Source: HK1 sp965221725
GTDB lineage: Bacteria > Pseudomonadota > Gammaproteobacteria > HK1
DNA: 64,000 bases
Assembly (NCBI GenBank): GCA_965221725.1
Contig: OZ244909.1
Span: 2,542,001-2,606,000 of the forward strand
Reading direction: 5' to 3'
Translations under genes and position numbers: made by a program
Shown here: positions 53,301 to 58,613 of the stretch, piece after piece
Layout: each line of letters begins with the position of its first letter
Numbering within the stretch: the first letter of the stretch is position 1
Notes under the pieces: model-generated
Database searches by the model: none
Told to the model about the DNA's origin: nothing
What the model saw: the letters and a program-made list of their open reading frames with translations, nothing else

Positions 53301-53817
53301 GACCGGCTTCGGGGTCGAACTCGGGGGCGGGCTCGCCTGGAGTGCCCCGACCTTGGGCCTCACCCTCGACCTCTCGGGCCGCACCCTCATCGCCCACGAC
53401 GACGACGACTTCACCGACCGCGGCCTCGCCGCCGCGCTCACCTTCGACCCCCGCCCGGAGAGCGCGCGCGGGCCGTCGCTGAGTCTCCGTCAGAACGTCG
53501 GCGACCGGGCCGAGGGCGGACTCGACGCGCTCTTCGCCCCCGACCCGCTCGCGGAGCGCACCGAGAGCACCGCCACCGCACGCTGGACGCTCGAAGGCGC
53601 CTGGGGCTTCTCCGCCCTCGGCGGGCGCTTCACCGCGAGCCCCCACGCCGCCCTCGGGCTCGCCCCCGACACCCGCGAGACCACCCTCGGCTGGCGACTC
53701 GCACCCGCGGCCCCCGCCGCCCCCGACCTCACCGTCGGGGTGAAGGCGACGCGCCGCGAGGATGACCTCGACGCGCCCGAACACACCGTCGGCGTCGAGG
53801 CCACCGTGCGCTGGTGA
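44380..53817 (+). CDS. Giant type V autotransporter adhesin-like protein
   Basis: 3145 codons in one frame. After a long basic N-region a signal peptide (ALAAAALLALPLLAALAPAARA) ends near residue 112. Then come an N-terminal jelly-roll-like domain (about 115-275), fibronectin type III-like modules (three at about 275-565, one after the first Calx-beta-like domain, three more at about 1040-1330, one near 1680), and repeats of about 110 residues with LTVDEGDSGTYTVAL and DNDTPGLVL. A cadherin-like module (QNARVGAPFSYTFPA) and several Calx-beta-like domains follow, then an autotransporter beta-barrel of about 480 residues ending in Val-Arg-Trp. No good ribosome binding site precedes ATG 44380 or ATG 44515; the only strong one belongs to ATG 44229. 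Probably a phase-variable surface adhesin. Confidence 0.85.
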   Translation: MNPPGASRGRSRPLASPPEPLSRRRPDRLRTPPSPDSPARSTAARMPGLHHPASPAAGPLAGLRRAARRGRALERRPRPAASARPRRALRALAAAALLALPLLAALAPAARAQTTLVSNTGQPEFLNTGYQTATAFTTGSNAYGYTLSAVDIPLREVSGRDTVVTIRAGGGANPGALVATLANPSSFTADAVNTFTAPAGTTLAASTTYFLVVNDGRNTQSSNVGLTVTTSNAQTGAAGWSIADAGRIFFNGNWINGPGIGTPIRFALKGAPNSLAAPTGFTATPGPGSGEVTLRWTNPGDSRVTSWQYDSWRGTPGAWGGWRNFNPGAGPGASSARITGLANGTQYGFRVRARAGALRGAASDAATATPAANLPPFKPTGLTATPGNGQVTLRFDNPRDSRITSYRYRFRTSGGSWIPWNNRASTGNATELTIFSLTNGTTYDFQIQAVAGSVRGPASDTVSATPTAPPAKPTGLAAEALDRRVELSWDDPSNSAITKYQYRRGTGDPVTWGEWTDSPNSRADTTSIILSGGLANGTEYSFQIRAVAGTLTGAASDTVTATPMAPSAQFRTASTQVTEQDILGSIFLDIAPAPSAPITLAYTVTGTATRGSDGDFTLPASDSVAVPAGRGAVFIQIGLTEDALREPDETVILTLDDGAGYDLGARTTHTLTIENDDPPLAPAGFAAAAGDGQVVLSWTDPSDAAISGYEFRQRTPPDTGSWGSWTAIASSTAATTTHTVTGLTNGTAYGFQVRALDGTLEGAASSEATATPAAATPGVAAATTDGEATEGSTTDTATFTVVLNTQPSGGVAVAVTAPAGLELSTGSTFASSAQIGFTNSFWSTPQTVTVRATDDSTDSPLGRELSVTYTTSSQDSNYRTFSGTAATVTVADNDPTAVTLAGAAGDVAEGGTKTFTVTLGRGLVNGEVLPVPLTFGGAATRGTDYTTACPTTLPTGVACANLDSGNAAVTFTGPSTGTTATTVTLTLTAATDGTTESGGETVVIGLGTLNANSGTGLGGGASGADSLADFRITDAAAAPAAPTGFTAVAGPGGGQITLSWTPPSGTVTGYQYRVRRPGGGWFGWANMAGGGNITTFTSGFTEVLDFQMRARNGSLFGAPSAIVRATPVAAPAAPTGFAAAAGPGGGQVTLSWSDPSNSDIAKYQHRRKLSSAGAWGSWTDFAGGTTAASTGGTVAGLTNGAAYDFQVRATAAPGGTVLGAASATVTATPSAPPAKPAGFTATGQPDNNVALSWTRPSNNAITKWQYRRKLSSASTWGEWRDIPGDPRGTVYTVGDLIIGTAYDFQVRALVGTVAGPASDTATATPTANLLFNEAATLATLTALTVLEEATGRYRVRLWGMPSGNVTVTIASDNSDVTVDTDTSAPGNQNTLTFTTNTWTTFQTVTVSAADDGDTTEDTATLTHSASGGGFDTLTGNVTVTVTVTDNDTPGLVLNPTALTVDEGDSGTYTVALATEPTGNVTVTVAGASGEVTVDTNSSTPGNQNTLSFTTTTWSTPQTVTVSAGNDGDTTNDSATLTHSASGGGYGSVTGSVAVTVTDNDTPGLVLDPTSLTVAEGGRGTYTVALATQPTGPVTVTVAGASGEVTFDTNTATPGNQNTLTFTTTTWSTARTVTVSAGEDNDTTNDSATLTHSASGGGYGSVTGNVVVTVTDNDAPAAAAPAAPTGLTATAGNGRVVLSWNAPASNEITKWQYQLLESTRWIDIPESNATTRSHTVTGLTNGLTYNIRVRAVAGDVNGRPSAPVSVRPLFGVAVLSPTSLTVAEGGTASYRVRLSAQPPEGAGVSVWITSDNPDVTTSPVSLDFTRGNWNEPQTVTVSASQDNDAVHDRATLSHSVQGGGYTAGSGPDLNLVVNDDESGTPPPPAVQKNTAPTVATPIPDQNARVGAPFSYTFPANTFNDADRDPLIYSATGRPAWLSFNPATRTFTGTPAAVGAPAVTVTASDGNGGSVSDTFTIAISAANANPVLTIRGGSAVTEGTAASFTVTADSPPTSNLTVNRTVADAPGADFLAAGNEGAGTWTFPSGQTSRTFTIATRADSVAEPSGPIRVTLGAGTGYTLGGAFTAAVTVNDNDAAPATCAPTAAGLVATVRGYYASNRNRADRHFGENWRRVLIAFGAETHATLTPYTAAEARASEAIWRGWRPVRVELERLEACPGRQPPAPPPDVPRVTVTASTAEPITEGGTLAFTLTARPAPAADLTVSYTVADAANADFVAADSEGAKTAVIRAGQSSADIMVATVADTTDEPSGPVSVTVGSGDGYAPGDPAAAEVAVADNDATTVTLAGSAGDIAEAGGTKEFRVTLGRALEAHESLRVPLVFGGGATRTDDWTAACAEAPGVYCGPLHTYVSPHVKFISANGAPATATVTLTAVPDSLDEGAGETVTVAIGTVETNADGGAAASGSLSFTITDDDDPLPAVTVAAGPPGVTAEGTAAVFTLTVAPAPTAALAVNYTVADADGADFVAAGDEGAKTLTIAAAATTATVTVPTAQDTTDEPDGPVTLRLAAGAGYRLGDPSSAMVTVSDDDATTLPRLSISDARGEEGEAMPFTITLSPASEQTVRVRMDVRNATPPSARWQDYDYARPYYDVTFAPGETEQRRWVYIYDDAHDEGEETFEAVLLRAEGAVITKAVGVGTITNSDPLPAAYLARFGRTVAEQALEGIAGRLSAERTPGMQGTLAGRALTFGPTSDTGEVADPPGDGLGLDGPEEQPSTLTAEEALLGSHFTLTGVPDATGGTTAFWGRASRSTFDGTERGDGTAITLDGTVTTALLGADYARGDWLFGLTLTQSTAEGTYATPGEDRSCADPEGGHCAVRAGDGDLEAQLTAAIPYAALDATPHLKLWGAAGHGAGEVTLKTLGARYRADTDWTLAAAGLRGTVLTPPPEGSGPALALTADALWTRTASDRTRDLAASRSDVTRLRLGVEGRYRLALDGDGQLTPTLEAGVRHDGGDAETGFGVELGGGLAWSAPTLGLTLDLSGRTLIAHDDDDFTDRGLAAALTFDPRPESARGPSLSLRQNVGDRAEGGLDALFAPDPLAERTESTATARWTLEGAWGFSALGGRFTASPHAALGLAPDTRETTLGWRLAPAAPAAPDLTVGVKATRREDDLDAPEHTVGVEATVRW

Positions 53818-54149
53818 GCGCAGCCCGGCGGGCGCCCCCGCGCTGCGCCGGGCGAATGATGCTCGGCCCCGAGACGTGCATCGTGCGCAGCGCCGACGAC
53901 GCCATGGCGCCGCGGGTGCGCGCAGGCGACTACGTCCGGATTGACCCCGACGTGCCCCCCGCCGACGGCGGCCTGGTCGCGGTGCGTGACCCGGCGGGCG
54001 GCGGGGAGACCGTGGTGCGGCGCTTGGTCGAACGGGACGGACGCCACACCCTGCATACCCCCGACGCCCGCGCGCCCGCGCGCCTCATCGACGCCGACAA
54101 CGCAACCGACCTCCGCGGGGTGGTGGTGTGCGTGGGCAATACGGTCTGA
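53814..54149 (+). CDS. S24/LexA-like C-terminal domain protein, catalytic residues altered
   Basis: Up to 111 residues; starts possible at the GTG overlapping the autotransporter stop (53814) or at ATG 53856/53859. The fold pattern MAPRVRAGDYVRIDPDVPPA, GGLVAVRDPAGGGETVVRRL and RGVVVCVGNTV matches the protease domain of LexA/CI-like repressors. The usual serine in the Ser-Met motif is Ala (DDAMAP), and the usual Lys is Arg (VVRR). No HTH is present. An inactive or repurposed S24 domain, translationally coupled to the autotransporter. Confidence 0.65.
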   Translation: MSAARRAPPRCAGRMMLGPETCIVRSADDAMAPRVRAGDYVRIDPDVPPADGGLVAVRDPAGGGETVVRRLVERDGRHTLHTPDARAPARLIDADNATDLRGVVVCVGNTV

Positions 54150-54230
54150 AGCCGAGTGCCCCGTCAGGCGGCCCGGATTGGTGCCGGTCTGCCCGATTCG
54201 GGGAGGTCTGTCACGAAACCCTCGGATACC

Positions 54231-54248
54231 GATAAATGATTATTTATC
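54231..54248. other. AT-rich perfect hairpin
   Basis: GATAAAT and ATTTATC with a 4-nt loop form a perfect stem in the AT-rich patch (about 54225-54380) between the S24-like gene and the chimeric outer-membrane gene. No T-run follows, so it is not a typical terminator. The patch contrasts strongly with the GC-rich genes on both sides and may mark a recombination junction. Confidence 0.5.
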
Positions 54249-54345
54249 AGTGAGATAGATACACTCCAAGCGACTGGGAAGTGTCTCGTGGAAAAAACGG
54301 ATGACGGTCTCCCTCTCCGCTAATCACTCCAAAAGAATCAATTAG

Positions 54346-55209
54346 TTGCGTTGCCCTGTAGAGTTTGATCCCACATTTGCTCCCACAATCGGAATTCGTA
54401 CTGCCGCGATGGCGGCGGATGCGGCCTGGGGGTTGCCGGCCTTCGGCGGCCGCTTCACCGGCGCCCCGCACGCCGGCTTCGGCCTCGGCGCGGGCGCCCG
54501 CGAATACAGCCTCGGCTGGCGGCTCGCGCCGCACGATCCGGACGCGCCGGAGATCTCGCTCGGCGCGAAGGCCGCGCGCCGCGAGGGCGGGGCCGCGAAG
54601 CCGGAGCACGCCGTCGGACTCGAGATCGAAGCCAAATGGCAGGCTTCAGTGCGCAACACGAACTCTGGCAACCCGGACAACGATCCGGGCACCATCGGCC
54701 TCAGCGTCGCGTCCGGCTTCGGGATTGCCGCTGCGTACGGGTTCGCCTCCGCAGGCCGGCTGCGCGGCATCGAATTCGAGCTCGGCTACTACCGCGCCGA
54801 GACCGATGACTTCTCGACCCCGGACGGCTACCCCATCGTGTGGGAGACAGGTAACCCGAACAACTACGAAACCACCGCTCCGGCGCTCGGCGATGTCGCC
54901 ACCACCAGCTTCATGGTCAACACCTACGGGGAGTTCGGCGAGGGTGGGTCCTCGCCCTGCCTGGGCGCCGGACTCGGCGTGGCGCTGCACCAAGTGGACG
55001 TGACCACCGACGTGGGGATCCTCAAGCGCGGCCTGATCACCACCGTGACCGACGAGGCCGTCGTCTTCGCGTGGCAGGTGATGGCCGGCATCACCTACAA
55101 GGGAGTGCGGCTCGGGTATCGCTATTTCGCGACCGCCGATGCCGATATCGACGGGCTGGAACTGACGCACGGGCGGCACTCGGTCGAGCTCGGCGTGACG
55201 TTTCACTGA
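54346..55209 (+). CDS. Chimera of autotransporter C-terminus and an outer-membrane barrel
   Basis: 287 codons without a signal peptide. Residues about 25-100 (WGLPAFGGRFTGAPHAGFGL and LGWRLAPHDPDAPEISLG, EHAVGLEIEAKW) closely match the last 75 residues of the giant autotransporter (WGFSALGGRFTASPHAALGL, EHTVGVEATVRW). Where the autotransporter stops, this frame continues into a small barrel protein: FELGYYRAETDDF, GEFGEGGSSPCLGAGLGVAL, VMAGITYKGVRLGYRYF and a final VELGVTFH with terminal aromatic residues in the outer-membrane style. The gene thus arose by fusion of a duplicated barrel end with another outer-membrane gene. It probably cannot be exported as it stands. Confidence 0.65.
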   Translation: MRCPVEFDPTFAPTIGIRTAAMAADAAWGLPAFGGRFTGAPHAGFGLGAGAREYSLGWRLAPHDPDAPEISLGAKAARREGGAAKPEHAVGLEIEAKWQASVRNTNSGNPDNDPGTIGLSVASGFGIAAAYGFASAGRLRGIEFELGYYRAETDDFSTPDGYPIVWETGNPNNYETTAPALGDVATTSFMVNTYGEFGEGGSSPCLGAGLGVALHQVDVTTDVGILKRGLITTVTDEAVVFAWQVMAGITYKGVRLGYRYFATADADIDGLELTHGRHSVELGVTFH

Positions 55210-55548
55210 GCCCTCTCAGTCCTTCCCCCCGGCCGGCCCCGTCCGAGGGGGGGCTGCCTGCCCCGCCCCCCGTTCGCGGGACTCCGCTCATGGGAGTGGG
55301 TACGGACGGTCTGCCACGCGAGCGCGAGCAAGCTAAATCCCCTACCCCCCGGTTCGGATTGGCAGCGGACCGTGTGACGCGGTAGGTATCACTATGAGAG
55401 CGGCGGAGTCCCGCCGAACTCCGCCCTAGACCCCCTTCCGAGCTAAACCCTCTATCCCCCATCCCCGAAAAAAAGGGTTCCGCTCTCCGGGTGTCACCCG
55501 CTTCCGCCGCCCGTCCAGCCGTCCGCGCGCCCCTGCACATCGGGCCGA
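55210..55548. other. Intergenic region with a hairpin and a short approximate duplication
   Basis: GGCGGAGT (55402-55409) and ACTCCGCC (55418-55425) form a perfect 8-bp stem with an 8-nt loop. Two similar strings, GCTAAATCCCCTACCCCCC near 55333 and GCTAAACCCTCTATCCCCC near 55442, bracket it. No gene was recognised. The hairpin has no T-run. Confidence 0.4.
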
Positions 55549-55728
55549 TCACCGCCGCCGTTCGATGATGGCGCTCGTGATCTCGGCGAACTTGGCTCTT
55601 TCGGCGGAGGTGAGCCACATACCCCCGCCGCCGGCGCCGATCTGCACGCCGCTCCGCTGCATCGCTCGGGGGGCGATGGTCGTCCAGGGTGAACAACGGG
55701 TCCGGATCGAGCCCATGTGTGCGTTCAT
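55549..55728 (-). CDS. Small hypothetical protein
   Basis: 59 residues from the ATG at 55728. The C-terminal half, MWLTSAERAKFAEITSAII, followed by Glu and three Arg, looks like an amphipathic helix and is more protein-like than the overlapping frames. No family and no strong ribosome binding site were recognised. Confidence 0.35.
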   Translation of the reverse strand: MNAHMGSIRTRCSPWTTIAPRAMQRSGVQIGAGGGGMWLTSAERAKFAEITSAIIERRR

Positions 55729-55785
55729 GCGCAGCCGAAGGCCCTTGCGCGGGTGGTTCGGAGCCTCGTGAAGACTCGATTCCCC

Positions 55786-56061
55786 TCATTTCAAGCGGTT
55801 TCGTGGGGTCAGGCGGGTTGCCGAAGCCGGCCACTGTTGCCGGTTCGCGAGCCGGGCCGCGATCATGGCGGTTCCGGTGCAGGTCGAGAGGAGGCACGGA
55901 TCGGCTGCGAGCCGACCGTAGGCTGCGATCGGCGCGGTCATGTCTCCGCCCCCCGCCGCGAGCTGCGCCCATTCCGGCTCGAAGTCGGCGCCGCCCAAGT
56001 CGCGGGTCCGATACAGGGGCGCCGCCCATATCAGTAGTTCAGACGGCCAGCACGCATGCAC
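55786..56061 (-). CDS. Small hypothetical protein
   Basis: 91 residues from a GTG at 56061. Contains LLIWAAPLYRTRDLGGADFE and APIAAYGRLAADPCLLSTC. The composition is more balanced than the shadow frames, but no family was recognised and the start is doubtful. It may be a decayed gene of the island's right end. Confidence 0.25.
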   Translation of the reverse strand: MHACWPSELLIWAAPLYRTRDLGGADFEPEWAQLAAGGGDMTAPIAAYGRLAADPCLLSTCTGTAMIAARLANRQQWPASATRLTPRNRLK

Positions 56062-56193
56062 CCGCGAGGCACCGCGCTGTGCTTGATGCGCCGCGCTTCC
56101 TCGGCGCCCATCATCTCGATCAGTCCGCCGGTGCCGGTGGCGCCCACCACAATTGCGACCGAGAGTAGTTCGCGTCCCTTGGGGATGCACCCG

Positions 56194-56418
56194 TCACCGG
56201 CAATGCGCCGCGATGCCGCGCTCATCGTCTGGATTGACACCGACGAACGCCGGAGCCGGCGGGCGCCGCGGAGGCCGGTTCCGCCACACGCATCTCGCCC
56301 ACCAGATGGCCGCGAGTTCGGGGTGCACGCCATCAAGATCGGCCTTCACTTCGGCGAGATCGGCTTTCGTGGCGAATTCGGTCCAGCCGGCGCCGGCCAC
56401 ATCGCGAGCCACGTTCAC
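56194..56418 (-). pseudogene. Possible decayed coiled-coil gene (DUF1640-like start)
   Basis: The N-terminal part FATKADLAEVKADLDGVH resembles the ATKADL coiled-coil start of the protein at 33307-33588, but the expected TM helix does not follow in the same frame. Hydrophobic residues (LLSVAIVVGATGTGGLIEMM) appear further on in a different frame, at about 56031-56170, which suggests a frameshift. Confidence 0.3.
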
Positions 56419-56501
56419 GATGGCGACGGCGGGCGCTTCGTCGAGGCCGGCATTGCGCGGTGCGGCAACGGCGGCGGCGTGAGTGTCGAGGGCGCCGGCT
56501 C

Positions 56502-56858
56502 TTATGGCGAGCGGATCGCAGCGGTGCTCAATGCGCCTTCGACGCGGGCTTGCCGTTCACTGAGCCGACGCACTTCCCCGCGGAACGCTTCCCGATCGGC
56601 TTCGGCTTGCGCCCGGAACGCTTCCCGGTCGGCGGCCGCCTTCTCCCGATCCGCGTCCGCCTTCTCCCGGAAGGCGTCCATCGACGCTTGCCATGCCCGG
56701 CGGTCGGCGGCGGCTTCGGCCCGGTCGGCGGTGGCCTGGGTCCGGAGCGCGGCAACTTGCGAGTGAATGCCGTTCACGCTCAACACGATGACCCCGGTGC
56801 CCGCCGCCACGGCGGCGACAATGGACACGATCAGTGTTGCCGTCTGAACCCATGTCAT
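56502..56858 (-). CDS. Single-TM coiled-coil protein
   Basis: 118 residues. The N-terminal TM (ATLIVSIVAAVAAGTGVIVL) is followed by a long charged coiled coil with repeated ADRE units (ADREKAAADREAFRAQAEAD) and the end LSERQARVEGAL. CAGGAAG lies upstream of the ATG. Many short genes of this build accompany accessory regions; the function is unknown. Confidence 0.55.
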   Translation of the reverse strand: MTWVQTATLIVSIVAAVAAGTGVIVLSVNGIHSQVAALRTQATADRAEAAADRRAWQASMDAFREKADADREKAAADREAFRAQAEADREAFRGEVRRLSERQARVEGALSTAAIRSP

Positions 56859-57078
56859 GACGTGGCTTCCTGATGGAAAGCTGGCTCCGTATCGCCTTCC
56901 CCGCGGAACGGCTCCGGGTCGGGCACGTTGTCTGAAAGTGAGTGTACGTACCCGTGACGGTTCGGTACAGTCTCACCGATTCCTCGCGGTTCTCGCCGAA
57001 TCTATGTCATGAAGGTGGTTCCAAAGGTGGATATATCCCGCATCCCTGATAAGTATTACCAATAAATCAGTAGCTTAT

Positions 57079-57090
57079 ACGTATATACGT
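57079..57090. other. Palindrome next to the right att repeat
   Basis: ACGTATATACGT is a perfect 12-bp palindrome, in an AT-rich patch, ending 3 bp before the right 47-bp att repeat. It may be a recombination-protein site or chance. Confidence 0.35.
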
Positions 57091-57093
57091 GCG

Positions 57094-57140
57094 GACTTTT
57101 AATCAGGTGGTCGTTGGTTCGATTCCAACACGGCCCACCA
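57094..57140 (+). repeat. Right 47-bp attachment repeat (tRNA-Lys 3' part)
   Basis: Identical to 42631-42677 over 47 bp, from the anticodon arm through CCA. No acceptor or D-arm precedes it, so it is not a complete tRNA. Confidence 0.9.
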
Positions 57141-57288
57141 GACCCACGGCCCACCGGGCCGATGCATGTGGAACCGGAACTCGGCGCCGACGGCCGCCGG
57201 AATCGAGGTCGATCCGGATCACCGCCACCGTCGCAACCGCTGTCCTGCGGCGGCGGTGCTTTCGGTGGGGTGGGCGAAGCCTGAGAGT

Positions 57289-58317
57289 TCAGCCGCTCAG
57301 CCTTCGCCTGATTGCGTCCTCGTCCAGCCCCTTGCGGCCGATGACTACCAGCCGCGTGCGGCGCTCTTCTCCCTCGCGCCAGTCGCGGTCGTAGTAGTGC
57401 TGGATGCGCTCGCCCACCGCCTGAATCAGCAGGCGCATGTCGCGGCCCGGAATGTGGGCAAAGCCCTTTGCCCGCAGCACGTCGTGCTCGACGATGGCCG
57501 CCCGCAGACGGCGCAGCAGTGCGTCGGCGGGCGTCGCGTCCGCCACCTCCACGCTGAAGGTGTCGAAGTCGTCGTGGTCGTGGTCATCCACGCCGTCGTG
57601 ATGGGAGGGGCGGACATCGAGATCGTCTTCCGCCGCCGCGCCCAGCCCCAGCAGCACCGCCGGGTCCACCGCACCGTGGGCGGCGGTCACCACCTTGACC
57701 GACGCCCGGAGTTGCCCCTCGACCTCGGCGGTGACGGCGCCGAGTGCCTCGCCGTCCAGCCGGTCGGCCTTGTTGATGACCACCATGTCCGCGCAGCCGA
57801 GCTGCTCTTCGAACAGCTCATGAAGCGGACTTTCGTGCTCCAGAGCGTCGTCGTCCTCGCGCTGGGCCTGGACCGCCGCCGGGTCAGAGGCGAACAGCCC
57901 GGCCGCCACCGCCGGCCCGTCGACCACCGCCACCACCGCATCGACGGTCACCCGCGTGCGGATGTCCGGCCAGTTGAACGCCTTGACCAGGGGTTTGGGC
58001 ATGGCGAGGCCCGAGGTCTCGATGACAATTTGGTCCGGCTTGCGCTCGCGGCCGAGCAGCGCCTCCATGGTGGGGATGAAGTCGTCGGCCACGGTGCAGC
58101 AGATGCAGCCGTTGGCGAGTTCGAGGATGTCCTCGTCCGCGCAGTCCTCGATGCCGCACCCCTTGAGGATCTCGCCATCGACGCCGATGTCCCCGAACTC
58201 GTTGATGATGAGCGCGATGCGCCGCCCGTTCGCGTTCTCCAGCAGATGCCGGATGATGCTGGTCTTCCCGGCACCGAGGAAGCCGGTGACCACCGTCGCG
58301 GGAATCTTTCGGGCCAT
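57289..58317 (-). CDS. cobW: CobW-type GTPase/metallochaperone
   Basis: 342 residues from the ATG at 58317, with AAGGAAAG upstream. G3E GTPase: P-loop GFLGAGKTS around residues 12-20, the metal-binding NGCICCTVADDF motif, VIETSGLAMPKPLV, and the NKAD base motif in VVINKADRLDG. The His/Asp-rich patch (HHDGVDDHDHDDFD) and the C-terminal CobW_C domain are present. The family supplies a metal (cobalt or zinc) to target enzymes; the match to CobW of the aerobic cobalamin pathway is by sequence pattern. No other cob genes are visible in the window. Confidence 0.88.
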   Translation of the reverse strand: MARKIPATVVTGFLGAGKTSIIRHLLENANGRRIALIINEFGDIGVDGEILKGCGIEDCADEDILELANGCICCTVADDFIPTMEALLGRERKPDQIVIETSGLAMPKPLVKAFNWPDIRTRVTVDAVVAVVDGPAVAAGLFASDPAAVQAQREDDDALEHESPLHELFEEQLGCADMVVINKADRLDGEALGAVTAEVEGQLRASVKVVTAAHGAVDPAVLLGLGAAAEDDLDVRPSHHDGVDDHDHDDFDTFSVEVADATPADALLRRLRAAIVEHDVLRAKGFAHIPGRDMRLLIQAVGERIQHYYDRDWREGEERRTRLVVIGRKGLDEDAIRRRLSG

Positions 58318-58399
58318 TGGTCTTTCCTTATCCCTCCCGGTTCGAGTGGAGGAGGCCGAAGCCGTGGGGTTCGGATTCCGGCCGTCCCTTGCGCTCAAA

Positions 58400-58570
58400 C
58401 TATATCCGGCTCACCACCACATGCGCATCCTTGCTTTCATGCAGGTCGGGGAGCAGCCCCGCGCCGAATCCCGGCCCCTCCGGGAGCGGGATCCAGCCGT
58501 TTTCAATGGCTGGGGCCTTTGTTACGAGTTCTCGGTACCAGGCGACGGACAGCCTGTCGATATTTGTTAG
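58400..58570 (-). pseudogene. C-terminal fragment of an enolase-superfamily enzyme
   Basis: About 55 codons reading YRELVTKAPAIENGWIPLPE then GPGFGAGLLPDL, the typical end of mandelate racemase/muconate lactonising enzymes (GxIxLPxGPGxG). The rest of the gene is missing, and the frame upstream enters the opposite-strand ATPase gene. It is probably what remains after that gene was inserted. Confidence 0.55.
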
Positions 58571-58613
58571 CGCGCGTTCCAATTGCTCATGGTACTGAGT
58601 AAAATTACGCAGT

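Larger units (their letters stand above)
42631..57140. mobile_element. 14.5-kb putative genomic island in tRNA-Lys
   Basis: Flanked by perfect 47-bp copies of the tRNA-Lys 3' half. Cargo: a TbpB-like fragment, truncated secreted proteins, a heptanucleotide tract, a giant autotransporter, an S24-like fragment, a chimeric outer-membrane protein and small coiled-coil genes. AT-rich patches lie next to the right repeat. No integrase was recognised, so the element is probably immobile now or depends on a helper. Confidence 0.75.

Noticed and set aside
55402..55425. Rho-independent terminator after the chimeric outer-membrane gene
   Set aside because: The stem is good, but there is no following T-run and it lies almost 200 bp from the stop codon.
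55091..56029. 312-codon minus-strand frame
   Set aside because: Overlaps the end of the chimeric gene and intergenic DNA, with low-complexity Arg/Pro/Ser sequence; a short different frame inside (55549-55728) is more protein-like.
57094..57140. A second tRNA-Lys gene
   Set aside because: Only the 3' half is present; acceptor 5' strand and D-arm are missing, so it is an attachment-site copy.
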